In this document: positions 1 through 7,862 of the stretch, one piece after another
Numbering within the stretch: the first letter of the stretch is position 1
Layout of the letters: the number at the start of each line of letters is the position of its first letter
DNA from: an uncultured Bacteroides sp.
GTDB lineage: Bacteria > Bacteroidota > Bacteroidia > Bacteroidales > Bacteroidaceae
Length of the DNA: 32,143 nucleotides
Assembly (NCBI GenBank): GCA_947173895.1
Contig: CAMWGU010000031.1
Location: forward strand, 1-32,143
Direction: 5' to 3'
The notes under the pieces: model-generated
Told to the model about the DNA's origin: nothing
Databases searched by the model: none
The model's input: the letters and a program-made list of their open reading frames with translations, nothing else
Made by a program: the position numbers and the translations under genes

Positions 1-184
1 AAATGATGTTACGTTTGATATTCATAATTGGGTGCGTTTGAAATTCTACACCCAAATATACACCCAAAAATTGAAATAGCAAAAGGCATTTAGAAAGATT
101 TAGATTTACTCTGTATCGTGGATAGTGTATGATTATCAGTGATTTGTGATTTTATGATATTTTCTGAAAGCGTAGGTTCGAGAG

Positions 185-198
185 CCTATCTCTCCGCT
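185..198 (+). other. attachment-site-like core resembling a tRNA 3' end
   Basis: The 14 bases CCTATCTCTCCGCT look like the 3' acceptor end of a Bacteroides Leu or Ser tRNA, preceded by a T-loop-like GGTTCGAGA at 175-183. No tRNA can be folded from the upstream bases, so this is not a complete gene. From memory it differs by one base from the core recombination site of NBU1-type elements. With a broken integrase starting 270 bases downstream, it is best read as the end junction of an integrated element, the other end lying outside the window. Confidence 0.5.
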
Positions 199-204
199 GA
201 ACTA

Positions 205-296
205 ACCGGACAAAACCGGACAAAGAACAGCCAAGTCCCACAAATTCAACGATTTGTGGGACTTTTTTTATCTCCTTATGTCTGCCCTACCGGACA
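205..296 (+). repeat. ACCGGACA direct repeats between att-like core and integrase
   Basis: ACCGGACAAA occurs twice back to back at 205-214 and 215-224. ACCGGACA recurs at 289-296, and an inverted TGTCCG lies at 374-379. Short repeats between a core site and the integrase gene are where tyrosine recombinases usually have their arm-type binding sites, so that is the suggested role. It is inferred from position alone. Confidence 0.35.
233..269 (+). terminator. rho-independent terminator
   Basis: A perfect 13-bp stem (233-245 with 252-264, beginning AAGTCCCACAAAT) has a six-base loop and a run of Ts at 263-269. It lies downstream of the tRNA-end-like core. It could be the original terminator of a tRNA gene or part of the integrated element. 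Confidence 0.75.
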
Positions 297-469
297 TCAT
301 TTAGACCCTAAAAGACAAAGTTAGTAACCTAACTCATACCCCCGACAAACAAAAACGGGAAGGGGGTACAGATTGTCCGAAATTGGCGAAGTCCTGTCGT
401 TATTTGGCTTGCCTGCATAGAACTCATTTTTAGAGAATTACAATAGTTTCGCAACTTAAAAAGTGAGTT

Positions 470-1000
470 ATGAAATCGACATTCAACATTTGCTTTTACG
501 CAAAGAAAGACAAGCAGAAAGCCAACGGTGCGTACCCCCTTTTCGCCCGTATCACAGTGGACGGCGTGGCGAGCCGTTTTAACACCAAGCTGGACGTGCT
601 GCCCTCTATTGGGGACGGCAAAATGGGCAAGGCTACCGGACGTACTTCGGAAGCCAGCCGCATAAACCGTATGCAGGATGATATAAACGCATCCTTGAAT
701 ACCATTTACCACGAAATGTAGCGGCGTGACAACTACGTGACCGCCGAGAAAGTGAAGAATGAGTTCTTGGGACACAGCGAGAGCCACGAAACAATCCTTA
801 CCCTGTTCCAAAAGTATGATGACGGTATGAAGCGGTTGGTTGGCATATCCAAGACGATAGCGATCTACCGTAAGTATGAAGTTACCCGCCACCACCTTGC
901 CGAGTTCATTCAAAGCAAGTACAACGTATCGGACATATCCATTAAGGAGATTACCCCGATGTTCATTACCGATTTTGAGTTATATTTGCGTACCGTGTAG
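470..1000 (+). pseudogene. tyrosine recombinase (integrase) N-terminal remnant with in-frame TAG
   Basis: The reading frame begins MKSTFNICFYAKKDKQKANG, the arm-type DNA-binding domain of Bacteroidales conjugative-transposon integrases, and continues into the SAM-like core-binding domain (SKYNVSDISIKEITPMFITD). A TAG at 719-721 interrupts it after NTIYHEM. The same frame resumes at once with RRDNYVTAEKVKNEF, so a CAG-to-TAG change is the simplest cause. The frame ends at 998-1000 after YLRTV, where intact relatives continue for about 240 residues. The whole catalytic domain with its Arg-His-Arg-Tyr residues is therefore missing. TAGTTTCG at 444-451 may be its -7 box. The remnant cannot be an active integrase. 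Confidence 0.88.
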
Positions 1001-1019
1001 ATACTAATTGAAAAGTATG

Positions 1020-1059
1020 TGACGGCATTTTCTATTTCAAATCGTCATCTGACGGCATT
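1020..1059 (+). repeat. direct repeat TGACGGCATT (two copies) with inverted CGTCA
   Basis: TGACGGCATT is found at 1020-1029 and 1050-1059, exactly 30 bases apart, each followed within a few bases by TATTT. An inverted CGTCA at 1043-1047 makes a small palindrome with the second copy. The cluster sits about 90 bases upstream of the ilv -33 box. It could be a regulator site or residue of the integrated element. The sequence alone does not decide. Confidence 0.3.
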
Positions 1060-1142
1060 GGTCTATTTTTGTGATAAAATGATGGATTAAAACCTTATTT
1101 TCTTACGAATGATAATTTTTTAGAAAAAAAATCTTAGTTTTA

Positions 1143-1173
1143 TTTGTTAGTTAAGAAAAACGCTTTACCTTTG
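1143..1173 (+). promoter_or_regulatory. Bacteroidetes-type promoter of the ilv operon
   Basis: A -33 TTTG at 1143-1146 and a -7 box TACCTTTG at 1166-1173 are separated by 19 bases, which fits the group's consensus closely. Transcription should start near 1180, about 15 bases before the leader peptide. Confidence 0.8.
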
Positions 1174-1195
1174 CAGTCGTTAAAAGATACGATAT

Positions 1196-1270
1196 ATGAA
1201 TATTACTACTCTAAATAACCTGGCAGTCCTGCATATTATTCGCGTCGTGGTGGTCACACTGGGAGCGTGA
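1196..1270 (+). CDS. branched-chain amino acid leader peptide (24 aa)
   Basis: A 24-codon frame runs from ATG 1196 to TGA 1268-1270. Half of its residues are Ile, Val or Leu (three Ile, five Val, four Leu). The core HIIRVVVVTLGA includes four consecutive Val codons at 1244-1255, just after two Ile codons at 1235-1240. It lies between the operon promoter and a terminator hairpin that precedes ilvD. Its stop codon overlaps the 5' arm of the antiterminator helix. This is the classical arrangement of a translation-coupled attenuator: the peptide itself need have no function, its codons being the sensor for charged Ile, Val and Leu tRNA. It is too short for routine gene calling. Confidence 0.85.
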   Translation: MNITTLNNLAVLHIIRVVVVTLGA

Positions 1271-1328
1271 GAAAGGTTGTGTATGTGTAGTTGTACATAT
1301 AAATGAATAATCGAAGAAAGCCTTTCTC
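1269..1328 (+). promoter_or_regulatory. antiterminator helix of the ilv attenuator
   Basis: GAGAAAGG at 1269-1276 is exactly complementary to CCTTTCTC at 1321-1328, which is also the 5' arm of the terminator, so the two structures exclude each other. The enclosed segment can form a small extra helix (TATGT 1282-1286 with ACATA 1295-1299). A ribosome stalled on the Ile or Val codons would leave 1269-1276 free to pair and allow readthrough. A ribosome reaching the stop at 1268-1270 would cover it and let the terminator form. Confidence 0.75.
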
Positions 1329-1353
1329 ATTATGTGAGGAAGGCTTTTTTCGA
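1311..1353 (+). terminator. attenuator terminator upstream of ilvD
   Basis: The 12-bp arm AAGCCTTTCTCA (1318-1329) pairs with 1335-1346 with one G-U, and the loop is TTATG. Pairing can be extended to 19 bp (1311-1329 with 1335-1353) with a second G-U. A T run at 1345-1350 completes an intrinsic terminator, 38 bases before the ilvD start. Confidence 0.85.
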
Positions 1354-1390
1354 TGGAATGAATATAGAATGTTATAGATTTTAGGATAAA

Positions 1391-3193
1391 ATGAAGAATC
1401 AGTTGCGCAGTTCGTTTAGCACACAAGGTCGCCGTATGGCAGGAGCTAGAGCTCTATGGGTGGCTAACGGTATGAAAAAAGAAATGATGGGCAAGCCCAT
1501 TATAGCTATAGTAAACTCGTTTACACAATTTGTTCCGGGACATACCCACCTGCATGAAATTGGTCAGCAGGTGAAGGCCGAGATTGAGAAGCTAGGATGT
1601 TTTGCAGCAGAATTCAACACTATTGCTATTGATGATGGTATAGCTATGGGGCATGATGGCATGCTCTATTCGCTGCCAAGCCGAGATATCATTGCTGATA
1701 GTGTGGAATATATGGTGAATGCCCACAAAGCAGACGCGATGGTGTGTATCAGCAATTGTGACAAAATCACTCCAGGGATGTTGATGGCTACTATGAGACT
1801 GAATATTCCTACTGTCTTTGTATCGGGCGGACCGATGGAGGCAGGAGAGTGGAACGGACGACATCTTGACTTGATAGATGCTATGATTCAGTCTGCCGAT
1901 TTATCGGTCAGCGATGAAGAAGTGGCTCGGATTGAAGATAATGCATGTCCGGGATGTGGCTGTTGCTCAGGAATGTTTACGGCTAATTCCATGAACTGCC
2001 TTAATGAAGCTATCGGGTTGGCACTTCCTGGAAATGGTACGATATTGGCCACTCATGCCAACCGTACTCGCCTGTTTAAGGATGCGGCTGCACTGATTGT
2101 GAAGAATGCTTATAAATATTATGAAGAAGGAGATGACAGTGTGTTGCCACGTAGCATTGCTACTCGGGAAGCATTCTTGAATGCCATGACGCTGGATATT
2201 GCAATGGGAGGATCGACCAATACGGTGCTTCATCTGCTGGCTGTTGCCCATGAAGCGGAGGTCGATTTTAAAATGGATGATATTGATATGCTCTCGCGTT
2301 GTGTGCCCTGCTTGTGTAAAGTGGCTCCAAATACGCAGAAATACCATATACAGGATGTGAACCGTGCCGGGGGAATTTTGAATATTTTGGGAGAACTGGC
2401 CAAAGGTGGGCTGTTGAAGACGGAAACAAAACGTGTGGACGGGCTGACACTGAAGGAAGCTATTGATAAATATAACATAGGTAAGGAAGAAGTGGATGCG
2501 GAAGCAAGACGTATCTACTCAAGCGCTCCGGGAAACAAGTTTAATATAGTGCTGGGAAGTCAGGACACTGTTTACGGGCAGCTGGATACCGACCGTGCCA
2601 ATGGTTGCATTCGCGATTTGCAGCATGCTTATAGCAAGGATGGCGGTCTGGCTGTTCTAAAAGGCAATATAGCGCAGGACGGTTGTGTGGTGAAAACTGC
2701 CGGTGTGGATGAAAGTATCTGGAAATTCTCAGGACCGGCCAAGGTGTTTGATTCGCAGGAAGCGGCCTGTGAAGGCATTTTGGGTGGCAAGGTAGTAAGT
2801 GGCGATGTGGTCGTTATTACTCATGAGGGTCCGAAAGGAGGACCGGGCATGCAGGAGATGCTTTATCCTACTTCTTATATCAAATCCAAACATTTGGGCA
2901 AAGAATGTGCTTTGATTACGGACGGGCGTTTCAGCGGAGGCACTTCCGGACTGAGTATTGGACATATTTCTCCGGAAGCAGCGGCAGGAGGAAATATTGG
3001 GAAAATTCAGGATGGTGATTTCATTGAGATTGATATTCCGAACCGGACTATTCATGTGAGACTGAGTGACGAGGAATTGGCCGAACGGCCGATGAGACCA
3101 CTGACGCGTGACAGGAAAATTCCCAAGAGCCTGAAAGCATACGCCACTATGGTAAGCTCGGCTGATAAGGGAGGAGTGAGAATGATTGACTAA
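1391..3193 (+). CDS. ilvD: dihydroxy-acid dehydratase
   Basis: IlvD removes water from 2,3-dihydroxy-3-methylbutanoate and 2,3-dihydroxy-3-methylpentanoate to give the 2-keto precursors of Val/Leu and Ile. It is a cytoplasmic iron-sulfur enzyme. The 600 residues match the usual family length. Family motifs are clear: [12 protein letters not shown] near residue 119, the Cys-rich [18 protein letters not shown] near 185, and a C-terminal [12 protein letters not shown] signature. It is the first structural gene after the attenuator, with its ATG 37 bases beyond the terminator hairpin, and ilvB follows after 17 bases. There are no frameshifts or missing residues. Confidence 0.97.
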   Translation: MKNQLRSSFSTQGRRMAGARALWVANGMKKEMMGKPIIAIVNSFTQFVPGHTHLHEIGQQVKAEIEKLGCFAAEFNTIAIDDGIAMGHDGMLYSLPSRDIIADSVEYMVNAHKADAMVCISNCDKITPGMLMATMRLNIPTVFVSGGPMEAGEWNGRHLDLIDAMIQSADLSVSDEEVARIEDNACPGCGCCSGMFTANSMNCLNEAIGLALPGNGTILATHANRTRLFKDAAALIVKNAYKYYEEGDDSVLPRSIATREAFLNAMTLDIAMGGSTNTVLHLLAVAHEAEVDFKMDDIDMLSRCVPCLCKVAPNTQKYHIQDVNRAGGILNILGELAKGGLLKTETKRVDGLTLKEAIDKYNIGKEEVDAEARRIYSSAPGNKFNIVLGSQDTVYGQLDTDRANGCIRDLQHAYSKDGGLAVLKGNIAQDGCVVKTAGVDESIWKFSGPAKVFDSQEAACEGILGGKVVSGDVVVITHEGPKGGPGMQEMLYPTSYIKSKHLGKECALITDGRFSGGTSGLSIGHISPEAAAGGNIGKIQDGDFIEIDIPNRTIHVRLSDEELAERPMRPLTRDRKIPKSLKAYATMVSSADKGGVRMID

Positions 3194-3210
3194 AATTCGA
3201 AAAAACAATT

Positions 3211-4908
3211 ATGGCAAAAGAAAAGATAACAGGAGCGGAAGCGATGATGCGCTCGTTGGAGCATCAAGGAGTAAAGACGCTTTTCGGATATCCCGGAGGC
3301 TCTATCATGCCTACTTTTGATGCTTTATATCATCATAGGAATACATTAAATCATATATTGGTTCGTCACGAACAGGGAGCTGCTCATGCGGCGCAAGGAT
3401 TTGCCCGTGTTTCCGGCGAAGTGGGAGTATGTTTGGTAACTAGCGGACCGGGTGCGACGAATACCATTACCGGAGTGGCCGATGCCATGATTGATAGCAC
3501 GCCTATCGTGGTAATTGCCGGGCAGGTGGGGGCTTCTTTCTTAGGTACGGATGCTTTTCAGGAAGTGGACTTGGTGGGAGTGACCCAACCAATATCCAAA
3601 TGGAGTTATCAGATACGTCGGGCCGAAGATGTGGCATGGGCTGTGGCACGTGCGTTCTATATTGCCAAAAGCGGTCGTCCGGGACCTGTTGTGCTGGACT
3701 TTGCTAAAAACGCGCAGGTGGAACTGGTGGACTATGAACCTATGAAGCTTGAGTTTATACGTAGTTATGATCCCGAACCCGATCCTGATAGGGAGGCTTT
3801 GGAGAAAGCGGCCGAACTGATCAATCAGGCGAAAAAACCATTTGTACTGGTGGGGCAAGGTGTGGAATTGGGAAATGCACAGGAAGAGTTGCGCACATTT
3901 ATAGAAAAGGCTGATATACCGTGTGGGTGTACTTTGCTGGGGCTTTCGGCTTTGCCGACTGCACATCCGTTGAATAAAGGGATGCTGGGTATGCATGGTA
4001 ACTTGGGGCCTAATGTGAAAACTAATGAATGTGATGTATTGATTGCCATAGGGATGCGTTTTGACGACCGTGTGACCGGTAATTTGGAAACCTATGCCAG
4101 ACAGGCAAAGGTGATTCATTTAGATATCGATCATTCTGAGATTGACAAGAATGTAAAGGCGGATGTGCCTGTAGTAGGGAATTGCAAGCATACTTTGCCC
4201 ATGCTGACAAAACTGATTCATGAAAACAAGCATACTGATTGGATTGATAGTTTTGCCGAACATGAACAGACGGAGTATGAGCATGTCATTAGCAAAGAGA
4301 TTCATCCTACCGAAGGTGCGTTGAACATGGGAGAAGTGGTGCGTGCCGTAAGCGAGGCTTCAAATAATGAGGCTGTATTGGTGACAGATGTGGGACAGAA
4401 TCAGATGATGTCTGCCCGTTATTTTAAATATAGCAAAAAACGCAGTATTGTTACTTCGGGCGGATTGGGAACCATGGGATTCGGGTTGCCGGCAGCTATA
4501 GGGGCCACTTTTGGATGTCCCGACCGCACGGTGTGTGTGTTTATGGGAGATGGCGGATTGCAGATGAACCTTCAGGAACTGGGAACTGTCATGGAACAAA
4601 AGGCACCGGTAAAGATGATTTTGATGAACAATAATTATTTGGGAAATGTCCGTCAGTGGCAGGCTATGTTTTTCGGCCGTCGCTATTCGTTTACTCCGAT
4701 GATGAATCCGGATTATATGAAGATTGCTGAAGCCTACGGCATTCCTTCGTGCCGTGTGATAGAGCGTGGAGATTTGCAAGATGCCATCCGCGAAATGCTG
4801 GCTACCGATGGCCCGTTCCTGTTGGAGGCTTGTGTGGTAGAAGAGGGAAATGTATTGCCAATGACACCTCCCGGAGGATCGGTGAATCAGATGTTGCTGG
4901 AATGCTAA
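3211..4908 (+). CDS. ilvB: acetolactate synthase, large (catalytic) subunit
   Basis: This subunit condenses pyruvate with pyruvate or 2-ketobutyrate to form acetolactate or acetohydroxybutyrate, the first common step of branched-chain synthesis. It uses thiamine diphosphate, Mg2+ and FAD. The three-domain ThDP-enzyme layout is visible over 565 residues: the N-terminal pyrimidine domain with catalytic Glu54 in RHEQGAAHAAQGFAR, a central FAD-binding domain, and a C-terminal domain with the GDG...N motif starting at Gly446 (MGDGGLQMNLQELG, then MNNNYLGNVRQWQ). It lies between ilvD and its regulatory subunit ilvN, as expected for one transcript. Confidence 0.97.
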   Translation: MAKEKITGAEAMMRSLEHQGVKTLFGYPGGSIMPTFDALYHHRNTLNHILVRHEQGAAHAAQGFARVSGEVGVCLVTSGPGATNTITGVADAMIDSTPIVVIAGQVGASFLGTDAFQEVDLVGVTQPISKWSYQIRRAEDVAWAVARAFYIAKSGRPGPVVLDFAKNAQVELVDYEPMKLEFIRSYDPEPDPDREALEKAAELINQAKKPFVLVGQGVELGNAQEELRTFIEKADIPCGCTLLGLSALPTAHPLNKGMLGMHGNLGPNVKTNECDVLIAIGMRFDDRVTGNLETYARQAKVIHLDIDHSEIDKNVKADVPVVGNCKHTLPMLTKLIHENKHTDWIDSFAEHEQTEYEHVISKEIHPTEGALNMGEVVRAVSEASNNEAVLVTDVGQNQMMSARYFKYSKKRSIVTSGGLGTMGFGLPAAIGATFGCPDRTVCVFMGDGGLQMNLQELGTVMEQKAPVKMILMNNNYLGNVRQWQAMFFGRRYSFTPMMNPDYMKIAEAYGIPSCRVIERGDLQDAIREMLATDGPFLLEACVVEEGNVLPMTPPGGSVNQMLLEC

Positions 4909-4942
4909 TGAAATTAAGAATGGAGCTTTAATTTACTAAGTT

Positions 4943-5500
4943 ATGGACAAGACATTATATACATTAATCGTTCATTCAGAGAATATAGCCGGATTGCTAA
5001 ACCAGATAACAGCAGTGTTTACCCGCCAGCAGATTAATATCGAGAGCCTGAATGTTTCTGCATCTTCCATTAAAGGGGTGCATAAATATACTATTACCGC
5101 TTGGACCACTCAAGATGTGATTGAAAAGGTGGTGAAGCAGATAGAGAAAAAGATAGATGTTTTGCAGGCGCATTATTTCACTGATAGCGAAATTTATCAG
5201 CATGAGATCGCTTTGTACAAAGTGTCTACCCCTGAGTTTCAGGGAAATCCTATGGGATCAAAACTCATCCGCCGTTATAGTGCCCGCATTGTAGAGGTGA
5301 ATCCGGTTTTTTCTATTGTAGAGAAAAATGGTGTAAGTGAAGATATAACGGCTCTTTACGAGGAGCTGCGCGGACTGGGATGTGTATTACAGTTTGTGCG
5401 TTCGGGGCGTGTGGCTATCACTACCAGTTGTTTTGAGCGTGTGAATGAATACTTGATCCAACGGGAGGAGAAGTATCGTCAAAAAAAGGAGGAGGCATGA
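4943..5500 (+). CDS. ilvN: acetolactate synthase, small (regulatory) subunit
   Basis: The regulatory partner of IlvB activates the enzyme and confers valine feedback inhibition. The 185 residues begin MDKTLYTLIVHSENIAGLLN, an N-terminal ACT domain (about 1-80). A C-terminal ALS small-subunit domain with the VRSGRVAI segment follows (about 90-170). The length fits the longer IlvN/IlvH class. Its stop overlaps the start of the thioesterase gene by four bases (ATGA at 5497-5500), which suggests translational coupling. The alternative symbol ilvH is equally usable. Confidence 0.95.
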   Translation: MDKTLYTLIVHSENIAGLLNQITAVFTRQQINIESLNVSASSIKGVHKYTITAWTTQDVIEKVVKQIEKKIDVLQAHYFTDSEIYQHEIALYKVSTPEFQGNPMGSKLIRRYSARIVEVNPVFSIVEKNGVSEDITALYEELRGLGCVLQFVRSGRVAITTSCFERVNEYLIQREEKYRQKKEEA

Positions 5501-6243
5501 CGGGCGGTGAGGATAAAGTAGGAACCTACAAGTTTGTTGCCGAGCCTTTTCATTGTGATTTCAGTGGGAGACTGACGATGAGTGTTTTGGGAAATCATTT
5601 GCTGAACTGTGCGGGATTCCATGCCGCCGACAGGGGATTTGGTATGGCCACACTCAATGAAAATCATTATACATGGGTGCTTTCCCGTTTGGCTGTGGAA
5701 CTGGAGGACATGCCCCGTCAGTATGAAGAATTCAGCATTCAGACATGGGTGGAGAATGTCTACCGTCTTTTTACCGACCGCAATTTTGCTATTCTGAACA
5801 ACGAGGGAAAGCCGATTGGATATGCCCGTTCTGTATGGGCGATGATCAGTATGGAGACACGCAAACCTGCCGATTTGCTTACACTTCATGGGGGGAGTAT
5901 TACCGGTTATGTATGCGATAAGGAATGCCCTATAGGAAAGCCTGGCCGCGTCAAGGTGGCGGAAAAGACTCCGCTCTTTCACTATCAGATCCGATATAGT
6001 GATATTGACATCAACGGGCATGTGAACAGCATTAAGTATATCGAACATATTTTGGATTTGTTTCCTATCGGGCTTTTCAAGGAGAAGCGTATCAAACGGT
6101 TTGAGATGGCCTACGTAGCCGAGAGTTATTATGATGATACGTTGAATTTCTATCGCGAAAAAGTAGGTGAGAATGAGTATGATATAGAAGTGAGGAAGAA
6201 TGGCACGGATGTTGTCGTTCGTAGTAAAGTGATATTTATGTAG
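5497..6243 (+). CDS. acyl-ACP thioesterase (double hot-dog, FatA/FatB-like)
   Basis: The enzyme is predicted to release free fatty acids from acyl carrier protein in the cytoplasm. The 248 residues form two hot-dog domains. The second holds the family active-site motif DIDINGHVNSIKYIEH (near residues 168-183) with the Asn-His pair typical of plant and bacterial acyl-ACP thioesterases. The start ATG overlaps the ilvN stop and ilvC follows after 32 bases, so it belongs to the ilv transcript. That setting suggests a role with branched (iso/anteiso) acyl chains primed from Val, Ile or Leu ketoacids. This role is inferred from context. The substrate chain length cannot be read from the sequence. 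Confidence 0.9.
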   Translation: MTGGEDKVGTYKFVAEPFHCDFSGRLTMSVLGNHLLNCAGFHAADRGFGMATLNENHYTWVLSRLAVELEDMPRQYEEFSIQTWVENVYRLFTDRNFAILNNEGKPIGYARSVWAMISMETRKPADLLTLHGGSITGYVCDKECPIGKPGRVKVAEKTPLFHYQIRYSDIDINGHVNSIKYIEHILDLFPIGLFKEKRIKRFEMAYVAESYYDDTLNFYREKVGENEYDIEVRKNGTDVVVRSKVIFM

Positions 6244-6275
6244 AATCTAATTTTTAATTTATAATTTATATTAAA

Positions 6276-7319
6276 ATGGCACAATTGAATTTTGGCGGTG
6301 TTACAGAAACTGTAGTGATCCGCGATGAATTTCCTTTGGAAAAGGCACGTGAAGTATTGAAAGATGAAACAATCGCTGTAATAGGTTATGGCGTGCAGGG
6401 ACCGGGACAGTCCTTGAACCTTCGTGATAACGGTTTCAATGTAATCGTGGGCCAGCGTCCGGGAAAAACATTTGATAAAGCTGTTGCTGACGGATGGGTT
6501 CCGGGTGAAACATTGTTTGGTATCGAAGAAGCTTGTCAGAAGGCCACTATCGTGATGTGCCTGTTGTCTGACGCGGCGGTGATGTCTGTATGGCCTACTA
6601 TCAAACCATATTTGACTGCGGGCAAGGCGCTTTATTTCTCTCATGGTTTCGCTATTACTTGGAATGACCGTACAGGTGTGGTTCCTCCTGCTGATATTGA
6701 TGTAATCATGGTTGCTCCCAAAGGTTCGGGCACTTCATTGCGTACTATGTTCCTCGAAGGCCGTGGCTTGAATTCTTCATATGCTATTTATCAGGATGTA
6801 ACCGGAAAAGCATACGAACGTACTATCGCATTGGGTATCGGTATCGGTTCTGGTTATTTGTTTGAAACGACATTCCAGCGTGAGGCAACTTCCGACCTGA
6901 CAGGTGAGCGCGGCTCATTGATGGGGGCTATTCAGGGACTGTTGTTGGCTCAGTATGAGGTGTTGCGCGAGAACGGACACTCTCCTTCTGAGGCGTTCAA
7001 CGAAACGGTGGAAGAGTTGACTCAATCGTTGATGCCTTTGTTTGCAAAGAATGGTATGGACTGGATGTATGCCAATTGTTCTACTACGGCTCAGCGTGGT
7101 GCATTGGATTGGATGACTCCTTTCCACGATGCTATCAAGCCGGTGGTCGAGAAGTTGTATCACAGCGTGAAGACGGGTAACGAGGCACAGATTTCTATTG
7201 ATTCCAACTCTAAACCCGATTATCGTGAGAAATTGGAAGAGGAACTGAAGGCATTGCGCGAAAGCGAGATGTGGCAGACTGCCGTTACAGTGCGTAAACT
7301 TCGTCCGGAAAACAATTAA
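6276..7319 (+). CDS. ilvC: ketol-acid reductoisomerase
   Basis: KARI isomerises and reduces acetolactate or acetohydroxybutyrate to the dihydroxy acids used by IlvD, with Mg2+ and NAD(P)H. The 347 residues are close to the short class I length. The Rossmann motif is GYGVQGPGQSLNLRDNG (near residues 38-54), the cofactor loop is GQRPGKTFDKA, and the C-terminal helical part carries SDLTGERG and ANCSTTAQRGALDW. Several segments (GPGQSLNLRDNG, LNSSYAIYQDVTG, ERGSLMGAIQGLL) resemble plant KARI more than the usual bacterial GSQGHAHALNL type, but without the plant insertion. It is the last gene of the operon and is followed by a terminator. Confidence 0.96.
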   Translation: MAQLNFGGVTETVVIRDEFPLEKAREVLKDETIAVIGYGVQGPGQSLNLRDNGFNVIVGQRPGKTFDKAVADGWVPGETLFGIEEACQKATIVMCLLSDAAVMSVWPTIKPYLTAGKALYFSHGFAITWNDRTGVVPPADIDVIMVAPKGSGTSLRTMFLEGRGLNSSYAIYQDVTGKAYERTIALGIGIGSGYLFETTFQREATSDLTGERGSLMGAIQGLLLAQYEVLRENGHSPSEAFNETVEELTQSLMPLFAKNGMDWMYANCSTTAQRGALDWMTPFHDAIKPVVEKLYHSVKTGNEAQISIDSNSKPDYREKLEEELKALRESEMWQTAVTVRKLRPENN

Positions 7320-7345
7320 TCGTTTGATTATTTATATCGTATGAG

Positions 7346-7386
7346 AGCGGAGGCGCTGACAAGGCGTTTCCGCTTTCTTTTTTCGT
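7346..7386 (+). terminator. terminator of the ilv operon
   Basis: An 11-bp stem with two G-U pairs (AGCGGAGGCGC 7346-7356 with GCGTTTCCGCT 7364-7374) has a seven-base loop. It is followed by a T-rich run broken by one C. It lies 27 bases after the ilvC stop. Confidence 0.8.
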
Positions 7387-7646
7387 TTCCCATCGGTCGC
7401 AGGGACGAAGTGTGCTCATTGGATTGGTCGCTTTCCTCTGTTTTTGGCTATTTCTTCTTTTTGAGAGATGCAAAGTTAAGTGGCTACGGTAAAAAAGAGA
7501 ATGGACAGGATAGGGTGGAATGCTTTGGCAATCATGCAGATGAATGTTTTCGTCAGTCGCCTTGCTGTTGTCCTTTTATCAAGGAATTTTAGTGTAAAAA
7601 ACTCTCTTTCTATTGCTGTCTGAATGGCTTTGAAAGCACCCGAAAA
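7387..7646. other. intergenic stretch without a supported gene
   Basis: Between the ilv terminator and the palindromic repeats no convincing gene is seen. A minus-strand open frame of about 79 codons covers 7476-7715 (it contains AIEREFFTLKFLDKRTTARR), but it begins inside the repeat cluster and I do not recognise it. It could be a decayed gene or chance. Nothing else stands out. Confidence 0.5.
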
Positions 7647-7727
7647 TACGTACGTACGTGTGGGCTCACACATACGTACGTGTAGGTCTACACATACGGT
7701 CGCGAAGGTCCACACGTACGTACGTGT
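7647..7727. repeat. palindromic ACGTACGT repeat cluster, copy 1
   Basis: Outer arms ACGTACGTACGTGTGG (7648-7663) and its exact complement (7710-7725) enclose smaller palindromes of the form ACACATACGTACGTGTAGG and CTACACATACG. The whole can fold into one long cruciform or several small hairpins. A related cluster is at 25970-26049 and a degenerate one at 24898-24924. Such units were probably spread as short non-coding repeats. Any open frames through them (reading like TYVRVG) are artefacts. Confidence 0.8.
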
Positions 7728-7812
7728 TTTATTCTGGCTCGGTATGGGTACTTTTTCAGTTTTTTTAGATAAGGAATTCTGTATGGGAAGATATATTAAT
7801 TCCGTTATAGGT

Positions 7813-7844
7813 GTTGTTTTTTTGGTGCGTAATCATTAATTTTG
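7813..7844 (+). promoter_or_regulatory. promoter of the TonB_C-domain gene
   Basis: The -7 box TAATTTTG (7837-7844) has GTTG at 7813-7816 as the -33 element, spacing 20. The -7 box overlaps an in-frame TTG at 7842, which rules that codon out as the start and supports the ATG at 7863. Confidence 0.6.
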
Positions 7845-7862
7845 TGGAAACTTGGTTTGGAT

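Noticed and set aside
139-324. 61-codon frame across the att-like site and terminator
   Set aside because: It spans a perfect terminator hairpin and has no protein-like features.
7842-7862. TTG start for the TonB_C-domain gene
   Set aside because: It overlaps the -7 promoter box, and the signal peptide begins at the ATG at 7863.
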